Source of the DNA: Torymus aiolomorphi
Taxonomy: Eukaryota; Arthropoda; Insecta; Hymenoptera; Torymidae
NCBI GenBank assembly: GCA_036365515.1
Contig: CM070874.1
Location: 108,823,235 to 108,887,234 of the forward strand
Reading direction: 5' to 3'
Length of the DNA: 64,000 nt
This document shows, one piece after another, positions 1 through 11,840 of the stretch. The translations under genes and the position numbers were made by a program. Position 1 is the first letter of the stretch. Each line of letters starts with the position of its first letter. The notes under the pieces are model-generated. The model searched no databases, was not told where the DNA came from, and saw only the letters and a program-made list of their open reading frames with translations.

Positions 1-479
1 ATTTAACAATACTCTGTTTATCAAACATTCTTTTATATATCATTCATATATTTCATTATTTATAAAGAACAAAGGTAAATTAAAATGAACTTTTTGTCCC
101 AAGATAATACTATACACCATCCTTTATGAAATTCTAGAAAATTAATACCGAAAAGTACATAAATTATAGAGCACGCAGGTTTTCGAAGATATGAAACCGT
201 TTCCGCACCGAATTTATTCGTTCTCGCACATGGAATTCCAAAAATTCACTCGAACGTGCCTGAAAATGTTAATATTCATTTTCTCCCTTACTATTACTAC
301 CGCACAACCTTGCGCCAGTCCGCATAACCGCATCCCTGAAACGCTACTCCTCCGCGCGTATCCTACAAAATACTAAAATAGCTCCCCGAAAAATAGAATT
401 AATGAATTCCATTACAATTTAAAAAAAGCCATTCTTCATCTATACCATATACACAACAAATTGCCATTCAAATTCGCCA
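1..479. other. AT-rich non-coding DNA
   Basis: No reading frame with protein-like composition and no repeat structure was seen. It leads into the C-rich flank of the first GC island. Confidence 0.5.
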
Positions 480-1330
480 CCGAAATTGACTAAACCCCCT
501 CAAATCCATTTCAATTCCTCTAAATAAAAAAAGGAAAATCTCACAAAACCCCAGTCATCCCGCATTCAAAACAATACTCCACTCACGCAACCTTTCTCTC
601 TCTCTCTCTCTCTGCGACCAATATCCCCGCGCATTACACCGCGCGAGAACCAACCGCCGGAAACAAAAGCGCAAAATCATCATCCCCTCTATAAGCCCCC
701 GCGGCGAAAAAGCCCGCGATGGAAACGAGGCCGTGCGGACACGAGCAACCTACATCGGCGCATATATAGCCCCATTAGATAACGCGTGCTCGCGCCCCCG
801 CATAATGGGATAAAAACCGAATAATTTCCACGCACATAACGCGCGTGCGTGCTTATCTTTCGCGCGTGCGGCGTTCCCACGCGCGTGGCGGATGCGCGCG
901 CACAGCCCTTATAATGGATCGCTATACGCGCGTGCGGCGTTGGTTTACGGCTCTCGAGATTGCAGCGCGCGGGCGGGTGTCGTTTTATGCCGCTCAACAG
1001 AGTGCATGCGCAGGAGTATGGTGGAATTCGAGAGGGTATTGAATTTTAGATGCGGATTGCGTGGAGAGAGCTGATGCGCGCACGTGCGCGTCTTTGTCGA
1101 GGTATTGGGTGCGAACGAACGGATGGCCGGGGGTTGAGTGCGCGCTGGTGGGTTGTTTGGATGCGGGGTGCTGTAAAAGAAGGCGCGGGTGTAAAACGGA
1201 AGGTGTAAAAGCCGGATTGATTTAGCCTTTTCTGCGATGCATGCGTATCGTGTAGGTAATTGTTTTTTGCTTTCGTCGGAAGATGGAGTTCGAGGTTTGC
1301 ATTGTTTGGGGTTATTTGGTTATTAAGTGC
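480..1330. promoter_or_regulatory. AC-to-GT skew-switch island 1
   Basis: The left third is rich in A and C (runs such as ACCCCCTCAAATCC, plus a TC microsatellite near 594-614). The centre is CpG-rich with many GCGCG tracts. The right third is rich in G and T (GGCCGGGGGTTGAG, GGTGGGTTGTTTGG). The same layout surrounds the Cdc42 and SUMF1 5' ends in this window, so a promoter, divergent start site or enhancer is inferred. No coding exon could be supported inside. Confidence 0.4.
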
Positions 1331-2110
1331 GGGATGTATGCAGTGGTGGGCATGGAATGTGGATGATGCAGTGTTTGAGGACTGCGTGTGTTACAACTGG
1401 ATAATAACTGCGCCACAAGAAGCCCTTTAGTCGAGTTTTAAGAGGCATTAAATGATAGACAATAAAGTGTCGCGTGTGCATATGTACAGCTGGTTCACTG
1501 TACAACAAAAGCTTGAATATGTTTGCTGTTTAACTGCGACACGAGAAATATGTCAACTGAGATATTAAATGGCGGGTGTAAAAGTCCATGTAAAAGTCAA
1601 TATTTTATTTACCGCGATGTTTGAAATACATATTTTAATATTTTAATATGATTTTGTTAGTTATTTTATTGTACATTGTATTGTGACAAGTAACATTGAG
1701 ATTTTGAAGTTTTTAAATTAAAAACAAACTTTTCTGTTTATTTTATTTATTAATCAGAGTACAATTACACGTAGATTAGATCGAGATATACAATGCATAA
1801 CTGAAAAATCTTACATCCTAAAAGAGATAAACAAGTTACCTGTATTTTAGGCCTGATTTAACTAAAACTAAGCTTAACATTAACTTACAATCTACTTAAA
1901 AACTAAAAGTTTAACAATGTTTGTGTTATAAAATTTTAATAAACTATATATTTTTTTCATAACAAGAATTTAGAGATATTTAAAATATATACTGTCGTTA
2001 TTATTTATTTATTTATTTATTTCTCTCTTTTTCATTGTACCATTTGATAATTCTAGTCTTTATACATTTATTAAATTTATACATAAAGTTTTGAAATTAT
2101 TACAAAAGTA
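1331..2110. other. AT-rich non-coding DNA
   Basis: The stretch is ORF-poor and contains a short ATTT tandem run near 2000-2023. Nothing else was recognised. Confidence 0.5.
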
Positions 2111-2137
2111 CCCCTGGCAGAAATATTAACCAGAAAC

Positions 2138-3294
2138 TAGGGATGCACGAATACTCGACTCGACGTGTTTCAACAGTATCGAACTATTTTTTCGAACTCG
2201 AGTCGAATACTCGATACTTCGAACTGTTCAATATCATCCGAACTACTCGAACACAATCAAACTGTTCGAACCAAATGAACTACTCGGACGTAACCGAACC
2301 ACTCGGACGTGATCGAACTGTTCGGATGAGATCGAACTACTCGATTTTATCGAACTGTTCGGACCATGTCGGACTACTCGATTTCGTCGAACTGTTCGAA
2401 CGAGATCGAACTATTCGGTTTCATCGAACTGTTCGAACCAAGTCGGACTATTCGATTTTATCGAACTGTTCGGACCAGGTCGGACTATTCGATTTCGTCA
2501 GACTGTTCGAATCAGGTCGGACTATTCAATTTATGTCTAATTATTCGAATCACGTCGAATGCGAACCCTAGAGTCTCGAATCTCAAAAGGAGATAATATT
2601 GGCAAAATATAGGCTATAACAGATAATATTTTATTGTATCAGATATGAATATAGAGATTGTCAGCACTCTGTAGAAAAAGTGAGGCGGCTTCATACATTG
2701 CACACGGCACGCTGCTACTTCTCACGGCCAAGGAGATTCGGTAAAAATTTCAGGAAGAAATAGAGTGGTAGAAGTGCTAGAAACCACTTTTCAACCGTCA
2801 TTGAACTATTCAATCGGACTTCGAACATAGTTTAATTATATTGCATAGTTTGATCATTTGCAACAGTTTAAATATATTGAACAATTCGATCATATCAAAC
2901 TGTTCGATTTAACTTCGAACAGTTTGATTATTTCGAACAGTTCGACACGATCGAACAGTTCGATTATTTCGGACAGTTCAAAGTCGATCGAACTGTCCTA
3001 TCATTTTGAACTGTTCGATCATATCGAACAGTTGGAAGTCGATCGAACTGTCCGATCATTTTGAACTATTCGCTCATGTCGAACAGCTCGAAGTCGATCG
3101 AACTGTCCAATCATTTCGAACTGTCCGATCATTTTGAACTATTCGCTCATGTCGAACAGTTCGAAGTCGATCGAACTGTCCGATCATTTCGAACTATTCG
3201 ATTGAGTTCGAGTAATCGGTTCGACTCGACTCGAGTCCGTCGAGTCGAGAATTTGGACCGAGTAGTTCGAATTTCGAACAGTCCGACACCCATA
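2138..3294. mobile_element. hAT-like non-autonomous element with inverted minisatellite arms
   Basis: It is flanked by a near-identical 8-bp duplication (CCAGAAAC at 2130-2137, CCAGAAGC at 3295-3302), as expected of hAT elements. The ends are TAGGGATGCACGA and, on the other strand, TATGGGTGTCGGA. Inside are two arrays of degenerate units built on TCGAACTGTTCG and TCGGAC/TCGAAC. One lies at about 2160-2570 and the other, largely inverted, at about 2800-3290, separated by unrelated sequence. Reading frames across the arrays arise from the repeats and are not genes. Confidence 0.7.
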
Positions 3295-3432
3295 CCAGAA
3301 GCTAGCTATTTTTCAGTTAAATTTATGGCTAAAAACGAACATTGCTTGTATTTCATAATTATGTACCAATCCGAAATAAATTATGGCATTTGCACTTGAC
3401 AAAATATGTATTTTAAGTAATACTAGAACTTT

Positions 3433-3589
3433 TACACTGTTAAAAATTTTCTGAAATTTAAGATAAATTCTGAATATAACTTTAAAATTTTTATTAAATT
3501 TCAGTTAAATTTAACTGAAATTTCATAAAAATTTTATTAAATTTCAGTTAAATTTAACTGAATGAAACTTCATAATTTTTAACAGTGTA
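3433..3589. mobile_element. 157-bp MITE
   Basis: The inverted ends are TACACTGTTAAAAATT and AATTTTTAACAGTGTA. The interior carries a roughly 45-bp unit twice, centred on the palindrome CAGTTAAATTTAACTG. It is nested in the outer element that starts at 2111. Confidence 0.65.
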
Positions 3590-3719
3590 GATGAATTATA
3601 TTATTTTTGCATTATGATTTTTGCTAAAAATGCTTCCATTTAATTAACACGTTAGCTATAAAATATGGTTCATTTTCTACCAGGGACTTTGTTATTATTT
3701 ATCCATAAAGACTAACATC

Positions 3720-4800
3720 GAACTCTAGACCAACAACTTTCCTAAAAAACGTAATTTCTCATACAAAACGGCAACCAAGTCCATACGCAGAACAATAACC
3801 ATTCCACCAATTACCAGCAATTTTCGTCCATCACCGCCTATCCAAAACACACACTCTCAGCCAGATCCGCCACAGCCGTACCACTCGCTCATCTGTATAT
3901 ACCTCCACAGCCGAAAATCTGCGCGACGACTAGTCCGATTACCCTTCTCTCCCACCCTCTAGTAAACTTCGCAAACAGCTCGTCGTGCCTGTACTCTATA
4001 ATTCCTCGGCTCGCTCGCAACTTTGCCATGCGCAAAGGGCTCGCTCGCTCGTTCGCCGAGTCCGAGTAACCCACTGTGTATGTATGTGTGTATATACGAG
4101 CGAAAGTTGAAGGCCTAATCTGCGCGCACTTGCGTCAGGCGCGCGCTCGTGGTAAACTTGTTAGCGCGACTTACTTACGCAAAGCGGGAGAAGGGGGAGG
4201 CTCTTTCAAGATGCATATATACATATATATGTACAATTGTTCGCGGGAGAGTTTTTCTTGTTGCGTGCCGTTGTGCAACGCATCGGTGTGTACGGGAATT
4301 TTCGGGGATCGGGAGAATTATGAAGTCGTGTTCGGGACTGCGTGTATTATGTACAGCGTGTCATTAGGCGGGAGCTCCGAAAGTTTTAATTAACGAGGTT
4401 ACAGCGACGCCGCGGTGCCGCAAATATTGTGTGTACGACGGATCTATATGTATATATAGTTTTATATGATTTTTGGGGATGGGTGGGAGGAATAATACTA
4501 CACGACCGCGAAAGAGAGAGAGAGAACATAATCCGCGTGGCACTGGCGCCCGGCCAGCCAGCGTATTATAAGATTAACTCTGCAATTTTTCAGCGAGCCG
4601 CGAGCGCAAAGTCCTTTGATATCCGAAACGCGTTATGCGATATATTCGAAAAATCATGCGGTTTTGGGATCGCGCACGCCCTGATTTATAAGCCAAAGTT
4701 TTGCATAATAAAGTCGACTCGCGGGTGTATTATGTCCGGTGTTTTTATTTTCGCGATGTTCGTGGGGTGAAGGACGGAAGGGGGGAATATGATTTAGTGG
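3720..4800. promoter_or_regulatory. AC-to-GT skew-switch island 2
   Basis: The left flank is A+C rich (CCATTCCACCAATTACCAGC). The core has TATA-like and GAGA repeats and many CG dinucleotides. The right flank is G-rich (GGACGGAAGGGGGGAATATG). Several short frames run through it with no protein-like conservation that I can recognise. A promoter or divergent start site is inferred from the likeness to the Cdc42 and SUMF1 promoters. Confidence 0.4.
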
Positions 4801-4972
4801 AGCGGGTTTTGTTGATTCTTTTAATTTGGCGAATTGAGTTGCGGAGGTTGAATTATTTTGGCGTGGGTGTAATTATTTAGTGTTGAAATTTGGATCTGGA
4901 ATTTTATTGATATGGATGGGGAAAGACAGGAAAGACAGGCGTGGGTTTGAACGTTAAGAATGTTATGGCTAT

Positions 4973-6204
4973 ACAGTTCCTGCCAAAAGTTATAGTTTTT
5001 AACGTAAAAGGTACGATATAATTATATAGAATATTTAACGATTTCTCCGTCCAGTTATACGTTTATGCGAAAATTCAATTCGAATATTACAAGCGTCAAA
5101 AATCGAGAATTAAAGAATAATTGATAGTTTCATTATTTTATGAAAATCTTTGCAATATTGCGTACTATGTTTTGTTGTATGGTAATAATAAAACTTTGTA
5201 AATACTACTTCCATTCCTGATTCTTAAAGTTTACAATATTTGGATTGCATTCCCGCATAGACTTAACTACTGCTACTTAACTATTTTAAATAATTATATT
5301 TATCGCAGCCCTAATAAAACGTAAAGTTTAAAAAACGTGCTTTGAAACACTTTGTAATGTTTTAAAAAAAAAAAAACTTTTTAAAAACGTTATTAAAACG
5401 TAGATAATGTCCGCTTTTTGAAGCATTCGCAAGTTTTTAAAGCGTTTTAAGAACGTCTAAAAAATATTTTTAAAACATTTTAAAACGTTTATTTGATGTA
5501 GCTAATTCTAGTTCCTAGTTTTAGGAAACGTGTAAAAAACGTTTTTATGACGTTGCGCAAACTTGCCAAACTGATCCTGGAACTTTGCAGTTACATTTAA
5601 AAAACATTTTAAAAACGTTATTTAACTATTATAAAGAAAGTAGTCCATATCAAATTATAGACGTCTTTAAAACGTTTTTAAAACATTTATAAAGACATGG
5701 TTAATGAAAAAAAGAATTTGAAAATGGGAGCATCAATCTTCGATCACCGCCTCCCCCACCCACCCACCCTTATTCCCTGACTTTGATTTATAACCTGAAC
5801 CAAACATTTTTACTCGTGTATTGTCGTGTGCCACCTATCGATCATAATTGTATTATGAAATGCGTTCCGAAAAATTTTAACACGTTTTTAAAACGTTTTA
5901 AAAACGAAAAAATTTTATTTCAAACATACCTTGTAGATTGAAAAATGTTTTAAAACGTGTTTAAAACAGTCGACAAACGTTTTTAAAACGTTTGAAAAGT
6001 TTTAAAATGTTTTAAAGACATTTTTAGACATGCTTAAAACGTTTTAAAAACGTGCCAATACTTTAAAAAGCGGAAATTATCGACGTATTAAGAACGTTTT
6101 AAAACGTTACAACGTGTTTAAAAAAACGTTTTAAAAACGTTTTTAAACATTTCGGTTGTAATAGAGAGTTCTAAGGCGAAACTCTATCTTTTGGTAGGGA
6201 CTGT
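4973..6204. mobile_element. Tc1/mariner-like element remnant filled with AAAACGTTTT palindromes
   Basis: The left end is CAGTTCCTGCCAAAAGTTAT after TA. The right end, reverse-complemented, is CAGTCCCTACCAAAAGATAG, also bordered by TA. A CAGT terminus with CCAAAAG and a TA duplication is the usual Tc1 layout. No transposase frame survives. From about 5290 to 6170 the interior is an imperfect palindrome made of many AAAACGTTTT/TTTAAAACG units. Its two halves match in inverted order around GTCCGCTTTTTGAAGCA / TACTTTAAAAAGCGGAAATT. Confidence 0.6.
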
Positions 6205-6559
6205 ATATCCATAATATCCTTAAAAACTTGTATAATACTAAATGGTATATATAGAAGATTTAATTAAAATGCCACGTCAGTGTTCGGGAATTTTTCAATA
6301 TTTTCCTAAAATTTTAGTTCTTTAGGTCGGAAAATTAATGAAAAGCATATCACACTAGCTTATTGAATTTCCAACGAATTACATCGCTGATTTTGCGAAT
6401 ATTTGATGAACGGAGAGTTATTTTTAAGTTTTTCTCTATTATTCTTCATACGCTTCAGCTTCTATTCTTCCATAGTGAAATATGCAACGTCCAAAGTCAG
6501 AAAAAACTTAATTAATTTAATTAATAATTCGTCAAACATTCACATTAAATGCACTTCTA

Positions 6560-7340
6560 CAAACTTTGATTAAAAACCCGTTCCATCCCATGAAAACCTT
6601 ATATTGCCATACGTATACTAAAACAATAACAAAGCCTCTCTTACCCATATATGTTTATAATCTTATTAAAATTAATTTCCACACTCCCTCGCCCAACAAC
6701 CAAAACAATTCCACGCCATTCCTCGACAACAACACTGCGCGCGCAGCATTTTCCTCGCATTTCCTGAAACCTTCAAACGCTCTCTCTCTCTCTCTACTCG
6801 GCGACTATACGGCATTCCCCCGTCGTTAAACGCAAAACACTCGCAGCAGCGCAGCGGCAGAGCTGGCTCTCCGCATAAACACGGCCCGTGTGTCCTTTCA
6901 CCCGCTCTATAAGCTCGCTCGCTATCGATCGCGTGGGCGGCAAAGGACCACGTGCGGCTGCTGCTGCTGCTTTAATGCTCCGTGAAACGGGAACGACTGC
7001 GGATGTGTATTAGATCGCGCGAGCGAGCGAGGATTATGCGACGTTTTGCGCAGTATTTTTCGAGGCTATACGGAGAGAGAGAGGACGCGATGTTTTTCAC
7101 ACAGCAGGCGCGGCGGCTGGGATACATTTCGTGGGTTACTGGCGATGAATTTCCCTCCCGTGGGGTCGAGATTGAGGGTGGAAGGGGGAGGGGGGGAGAA
7201 CCTTGAGCGGAGGTGGTGATTTTTTTCTTTTTTGGGGAGAGAGAGAGAGAGCGACCTTGCGGCTTGCTTAATGGATTTCGGTTATAAAAGGACGGGCCGT
7301 GTACAGGATGCCCGGGAAGAAGTGTGTCCGACGAGCACTG
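6560..7340. promoter_or_regulatory. AC-to-GT skew-switch island 3
   Basis: The left flank is A+C rich (ACTCCCTCGCCCAACAACC). The core carries GC-rich and GAGA sequence. The right flank is G-rich (GGTGGAAGGGGGAGGGGGGA). The nested transposon that begins at 7341 is inserted at its right edge. Confidence 0.4.
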
Positions 7341-7432
7341 CACTGAAAAAACTCTGGCACGAGAGACGTCTTTATTCCTTTACGGAGGTCGTCTTAAGGT
7401 TATGTACGTCTGTTGTCCCGCGCAGTCTGTTG

Positions 7433-8998
7433 TAGTGATGGGCGATTATACTCGATACTTCTAGAATCGACCGATACTTTTTGAAACGAATCGATTATTT
7501 AATCGATTATTTTTATAAGTCGATTCTGGAAGATCGATTCTTTTTTAAGCGAGAATCGATTCAAGCTGGGGTCAGAATTGGAATGACTGAGGAAAAATGC
7601 GCGACTGCCGCATCAGAAACTCAGAATGATACGGACCGACGGGTGACACGCAGTGCGTCGATACTTTACTGTAGTCTGCGAAAGACGTGCGAAACTAAGC
7701 GAGACAATTATTAAAATTATTTCTAAACCCAAGTAGGCGGGGGACGCGAGCCCCCCGCATGTAAAAGAGTTGCGTAGAACTGCAACAGGATTATTTAAAT
7801 AATGTTTAAACCCAAGTAGCCGGGCGACGCGAGGTCCACGCATATTAGGGAATTACGTAGACCTGCAACAATAAGCAAGACAATTATTTAGACAATTTTT
7901 AAACCCAAGTTGGCGGGGGTGTGAGGTCCAAGCATATAAGGGAGTCATGTAGACATGAAAAAATAAGCAAAACAATTATTTAAATAATTTTGAAACCCAA
8001 GGAGGCGGGGGATATGTGGTCCACGCATATAAGGGAGTCATAAACAAATAAGCAAAACGATTATTTAAATAATTTTTAAACGCAAGTAGGCGGGGGATAT
8101 GTGGTGTTCACACATATAAGAGAGTCATGAAAATATAAGCAAAACGATTATTTAAATAATTTTTAAACCCAAGTAGCCGGAGGACGCGAGGTCCACGCAC
8201 ATTATGGAATTACGTAGACGTGCAACAATAAGCAAGACAATTATTTAAACAATTTTTAAGCCCAAGGGACCTCATATGCCCCCACTGAAAACTAAATTTT
8301 ATTTTCAAATAAATATTTATTTGAATACTACTATATAAATATTTATTTAATTTAAAACAATATTCATTTAAATTTAATGAATATTTACTCAAATCAAAAT
8401 TAATTTTTTAATTTAAATGAATATTATTTTTTAAATTTAAATAAATATTGTTTTAATTTAAATAAATATTTAATATAGTAGTATTCAAATAAATATTTAT
8501 TTGAAAATAGAATTTTTTTTTCAGTGCCGCCTACTTGGGTTTAAAAATTGTTTAAATAATTGTCTTACTTATTGTTGCACGTCTATTTAATTCCCTAATA
8601 TGCGTGGACCTCGCGTCCTCCGGTTACTTGCGTTTAAAAATTATTTAAATAATCGTTTTTCTTATTTTTTCATGACTCCCTTATATGCTTGGACTTCATA
8701 TCCCCCGCCTACTTGGGTTTAAAAATTGTTGAAATAATTGTCTTGCTTATTGTTACACGTCAACGTAATTCCCTAATATGTGTGGACCTCGCGCCCCCCG
8801 GCTTCTTGGGTTTAAAAATTATTTAAATAATCGTTTTGCTTATTTTTTCATGTGACGTAACACGTGACCAGTGCTCCGCAACGATTCTCTGATTCTTCGA
8901 TACTTTTTTGAAATAATCGATTATTCGGTATCGATAAAATTTCAAAGGCGATTCTAAAGTATCGATACTTTTTAGGAGAATCGCCCATCACTATTATA
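7433..8998. mobile_element. hAT-like foldback element with inverted tandem arrays
   Basis: It has an 8-bp target duplication, GTCTGTTG, at 7425-7432 and 8999-9006. The ends are TAGTGATGGGCGATT and AATCGCCCATCACTA, and the right side carries about 5 extra bases (TTATA) before the duplication. The left half holds about seven direct copies of an 80-97 bp unit containing AAACCCAAGTAGGCGGGGGA, GACGCGAGGTCCACGC and GCAACAATAAGCAAGACA. The right half holds about four copies in inverted orientation. Subterminal ATCGATT repeats lie just inside each end. No transposase frame exists, so it would depend on a source in trans. Confidence 0.75.
8283..8526. mobile_element. AT-rich palindromic MITE at the centre of the foldback
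   Basis: Arms of about 105 bp begin CACTGAAAAC and end TTTTTTCAGTG, with matching AAATAAATATTTATTTGAA tracts. It sits between the direct and inverted arrays and is the third nesting level at this site. Confidence 0.65.
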
Positions 8999-9380
8999 GT
9001 CTGTTGTGCGGCAAGGGGGCTCTGCCGTCCCTTTTTCGGGTCGTCTGCTCAACCGCCGCGCGGCGCACTCGTCTCGGCGCGGCTCTTACTCCGACAGGAA
9101 CGTGAGAGCTCCCTTAGCAGGAACAACAGACATAAGCAATCGTCGAGGCGAGTACTGTTTTCGTTTTGGAACGTCTGTCGTGCCAGAGTTTTTTCAGTGT
9201 GTGAAATGGACAATTTTTTCGAATAGTCTATACACTCTCTCTCTGGTCGCTTTTAAGTAAATATTTTTCAGTCGCGATTCAATTCGAAGGTTGTATATAT
9301 ATTGTGGCACTTTTTACATCGACGCTATGTTTAATGCTTTCAGTGCTCTGCACTCCCGGTACGATCAATATAATGTGGTT

Positions 9381-9510
9381 TTGCTTCCTCCTAGAGGAAG
9401 CTTTGTGATAGTAATTTTTTGAGTTGTAAAAACATGTTATAATTGTTGCTTCCTCCTAGAGGAAGCTTTGTGATAGTAATTTTTTGAGTTGTAAAAACAT
9501 GTTATAATTG
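9381..9510 (+). repeat. 65-bp perfect tandem duplication
   Basis: Two adjacent copies (9381-9445 and 9446-9510) each start TTGCTTCCTCCTAGAGGAAG and end with ATGTTATAATTG. The start of each unit is a near-palindrome that could form a short hairpin. Confidence 0.9.
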
Positions 9511-9564
9511 TGTTCCGAGGTGTTAGGAATCAAAATACATGGTTTTTGAAAAATGTCTGTATGA

Positions 9565-9673
<109 letters not shown>

Positions 9674-10002
9674 TTTTCTCCGAGTAGTTTATTTACGTCT
9701 TTTACCTTCTGTTCCAATGAATTCGATACAATCAACAAGTTAACTGTTTTTATATATTTTTCGTAAATTGATTACATATAGTTGTAAATGGAATTTCCAG
9801 GAAATTCTTTATCAGTTATACAATTTGTTTAATGTTTATTTAGGTGTGAACATAAACGCATTAAATTTCCAAGAATTAATTCGCATGGGAAATATGCTCA
9901 TTAATTAAGTAGCTGCGCGATTTCCGCGAATATCCACTATGAAGAGGTTGTTGAAGAGTCGTAACAGAAGTTACGAATGGGGCAAATTAATCAGAGAAGT
10001 TT

Positions 10003-10047
<45 letters not shown>

Positions 10048-10248
10048 TATATATCCTAAGATTTGGCTCAGCCTGGCGCGCAGCTCAGGTCTTATTAAGC
10101 GCTATATTTGCACAGTCAATGAAGGGTGTAATTGCTAAATTTGTTAAAGCTGAAATTTCTCGTTTATACATATAACGTAAATATATACATAAATCGAAGT
10201 TTCGCACATACTCGCGGAGTACTCAATTAAACAGTCTTATTACACGCA
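9674..10248. other. Non-coding AT-rich DNA
   Basis: Holds a short GT/TA microsatellite at about 10013-10055 and nothing else recognised. Confidence 0.5.
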
Positions 10249-10829
10249 CACTGAGAAAAAGATTTGTTTACTGTTAACACATTGCAACTGTTAACATGCG
10301 TGTGTTTAAATATGACCAAGTATAGGCATTGTAACAGTTATAATGCCATGTTAACAGTTAAGTTACCATGTTCTCATAAACAATTTCAATATGTTACCTG
10401 AGAACATTGATATTGTAATAGTTACAATATGCTTATTATAGTAGTTTTTTAATCTAATGGCCAATTTTTTACCAGGATGATGTTGTTTTATAACAAAAAC
10501 GTTTCAAATAAAAACATCAGTATTTTTTTATTCCAATGTTTCGGACATTTTTATTGTTTATCCTGATGAGGGAAAAAACTAAATGGAGTTTTTATTTCAA
10601 ACCTTTTTGTTATATAACAACATCATCCTGGTAGAAAATTGGCTATTAGATTCAAAGCTACAATTTACAAGAACTTCTACCATCAGCTACTTTCAAATCT
10701 GAATATGTCTATTAGTTAATATAGATGTTGTAACTATATTACAATATCACATTTTATTCTTAAGGATGTCAAATAGTTGTATTCTAAATAGACAAATATG
10801 TTAACAGTAACAATATTCTTCTCTCAGTG
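10249..10829. mobile_element. MITE with CACTGAGA ends
   Basis: The left end is CACTGAGAAAAAGATTTG and the reverse complement of the right end is CACTGAGAGAAGAATATTG. Both continue into TTACTGTTAACA, and further GTTAACA repeats lie inside. A second palindrome (10451-10652) is inserted in the middle. No coding capacity. Confidence 0.65.
10451..10652. mobile_element. Nested palindrome with ACCAGGATGATG arms
   Basis: Inverted arms of about 70 bp begin AATCTAATGGCCAATTTT and carry ACCAGGATGATGTTGTT. The right arm contains CATCATCCTGGTAGAAAATT. The CCTGGTAGAAA motif also ends the outer element at 2111-3686. Confidence 0.65.
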
Positions 10830-10839
10830 CACTTAATAC

Positions 10840-11840
10840 ACTTCAATCCCCTATAATCTGCATAACCGATTTATCTTATATTAATCCTCTTGTTAATTAT
10901 TACGAATCATTCACCCTTATCCACAAACCACTATTTACAAACTTTTGAAATAAATATATTCATCATGATATATTCCACGATTCGCATCATAATACCATAC
11001 AAACGAGAGATATCCTCGTCAATCTGGTCCCGAGACTCCGTGCCATCCAATCGGCCATAATACCGAGCGCCGTAAAAACAAAAAGAAAAAACGTAAAGCA
11101 AACCAATTTCTCAAGCTCATAGCGCCGCATATCGAAAAATAGACCGGATACATATACATACGCACGCACACACCTATATAAAAGGGAGACCTCGGGAGAG
11201 AGAGAGAAATTGCAAGACGAATGGGGGCAAAAAATTTCAGACCGCATGCGCACGTGACACACTACTACAGAGTAGCGAGCGACTGTCGTCGCCGGGGTAA
11301 ACTAAGCTCCTAGCGCGCACGTATATACATATATATTCAGATATACGTATACTTGCACACATATATACAGCCCTTTATATCCAGCGCAATACGCGAGAAA
11401 TGTAACGTGTGTATATATACGTATACACAACTACGTCTTCGTTTCCTATACTCTCTCGTTTTTTTTTCTCTCGGTCCATTCGTCGCCAGGCGCGCGCGCA
11501 CGCGCGGATTTCATTAATTTTGAGCGCGCGGCGTGTTTACGTCCTCATTATTGGTTTTCCCCGCCCCATATACGGGGGGGCCGAGGTTGTAACTCGATTC
11601 CGAATTTTCCCCGGCGCGCGGAGACGCGCGGGGAGATTTCACAGAGCGGCGCCGCCAGGATAACGATTATTTGAGGGGAGAAAGAGACAGCGCTGTGCGG
11701 CGAGTTTATTTTTAGGATATTATTCGATTTCGATAATCTTACTGTGAGCTGGAGCCGCCGTTGCTCGGCGTTCGGTTGGAGCGTTATGTATTTCGGAAAT
11801 TCGGAGTGAGGGTTATTTGTGACGTTTACATCGTGCTTAT
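10840..11840. promoter_or_regulatory. AC-to-GT skew-switch island 4
   Basis: The left flank is C-rich (TTCACCCTTATCCACAAACC). The core has many TATATA and GCGCG motifs. The right flank is G-rich (GTTCGGTTGGAGCGTTATG). No coding exon supported. Confidence 0.35.

Larger units (their letters stand above)
2111..3686. mobile_element. Outer palindromic element with CCTGG(T/C)AGAAA ends
   Basis: The left end reads CCCTGGCAGAAATATTAACC. The reverse complement of the right end reads CCCTGGTAGAAAATGAACC. These are imperfect terminal inverted repeats, and most of the interior is later insertions (a hAT-like array element and a small MITE). No transposase was seen. The end motif recurs near 10.48 kb and, more weakly, near 16.01 kb, so it appears to mark a family. 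Confidence 0.5.
7341..9199. mobile_element. Outer MITE with CACTGAAAAAACTCTGG ends
   Basis: The terminal inverted repeats, about 30 bp with few mismatches, begin CACTGAAAAAACTCTGGCAC and end with the complementary CCAGAGTTTTTTCAGTG. A second element (7433-8998) has split it. The CACTG...CAGTG termini resemble CACTA/CMC-type ends, but the target duplication is too short to call and no transposase is present. Confidence 0.65.

Noticed and set aside
2143..2596. 142-codon frame and overlapping frames to 3399
   Set aside because: The residues follow the TCGAAC minisatellite, and comparable frames appear in the inverted array. Not a gene.
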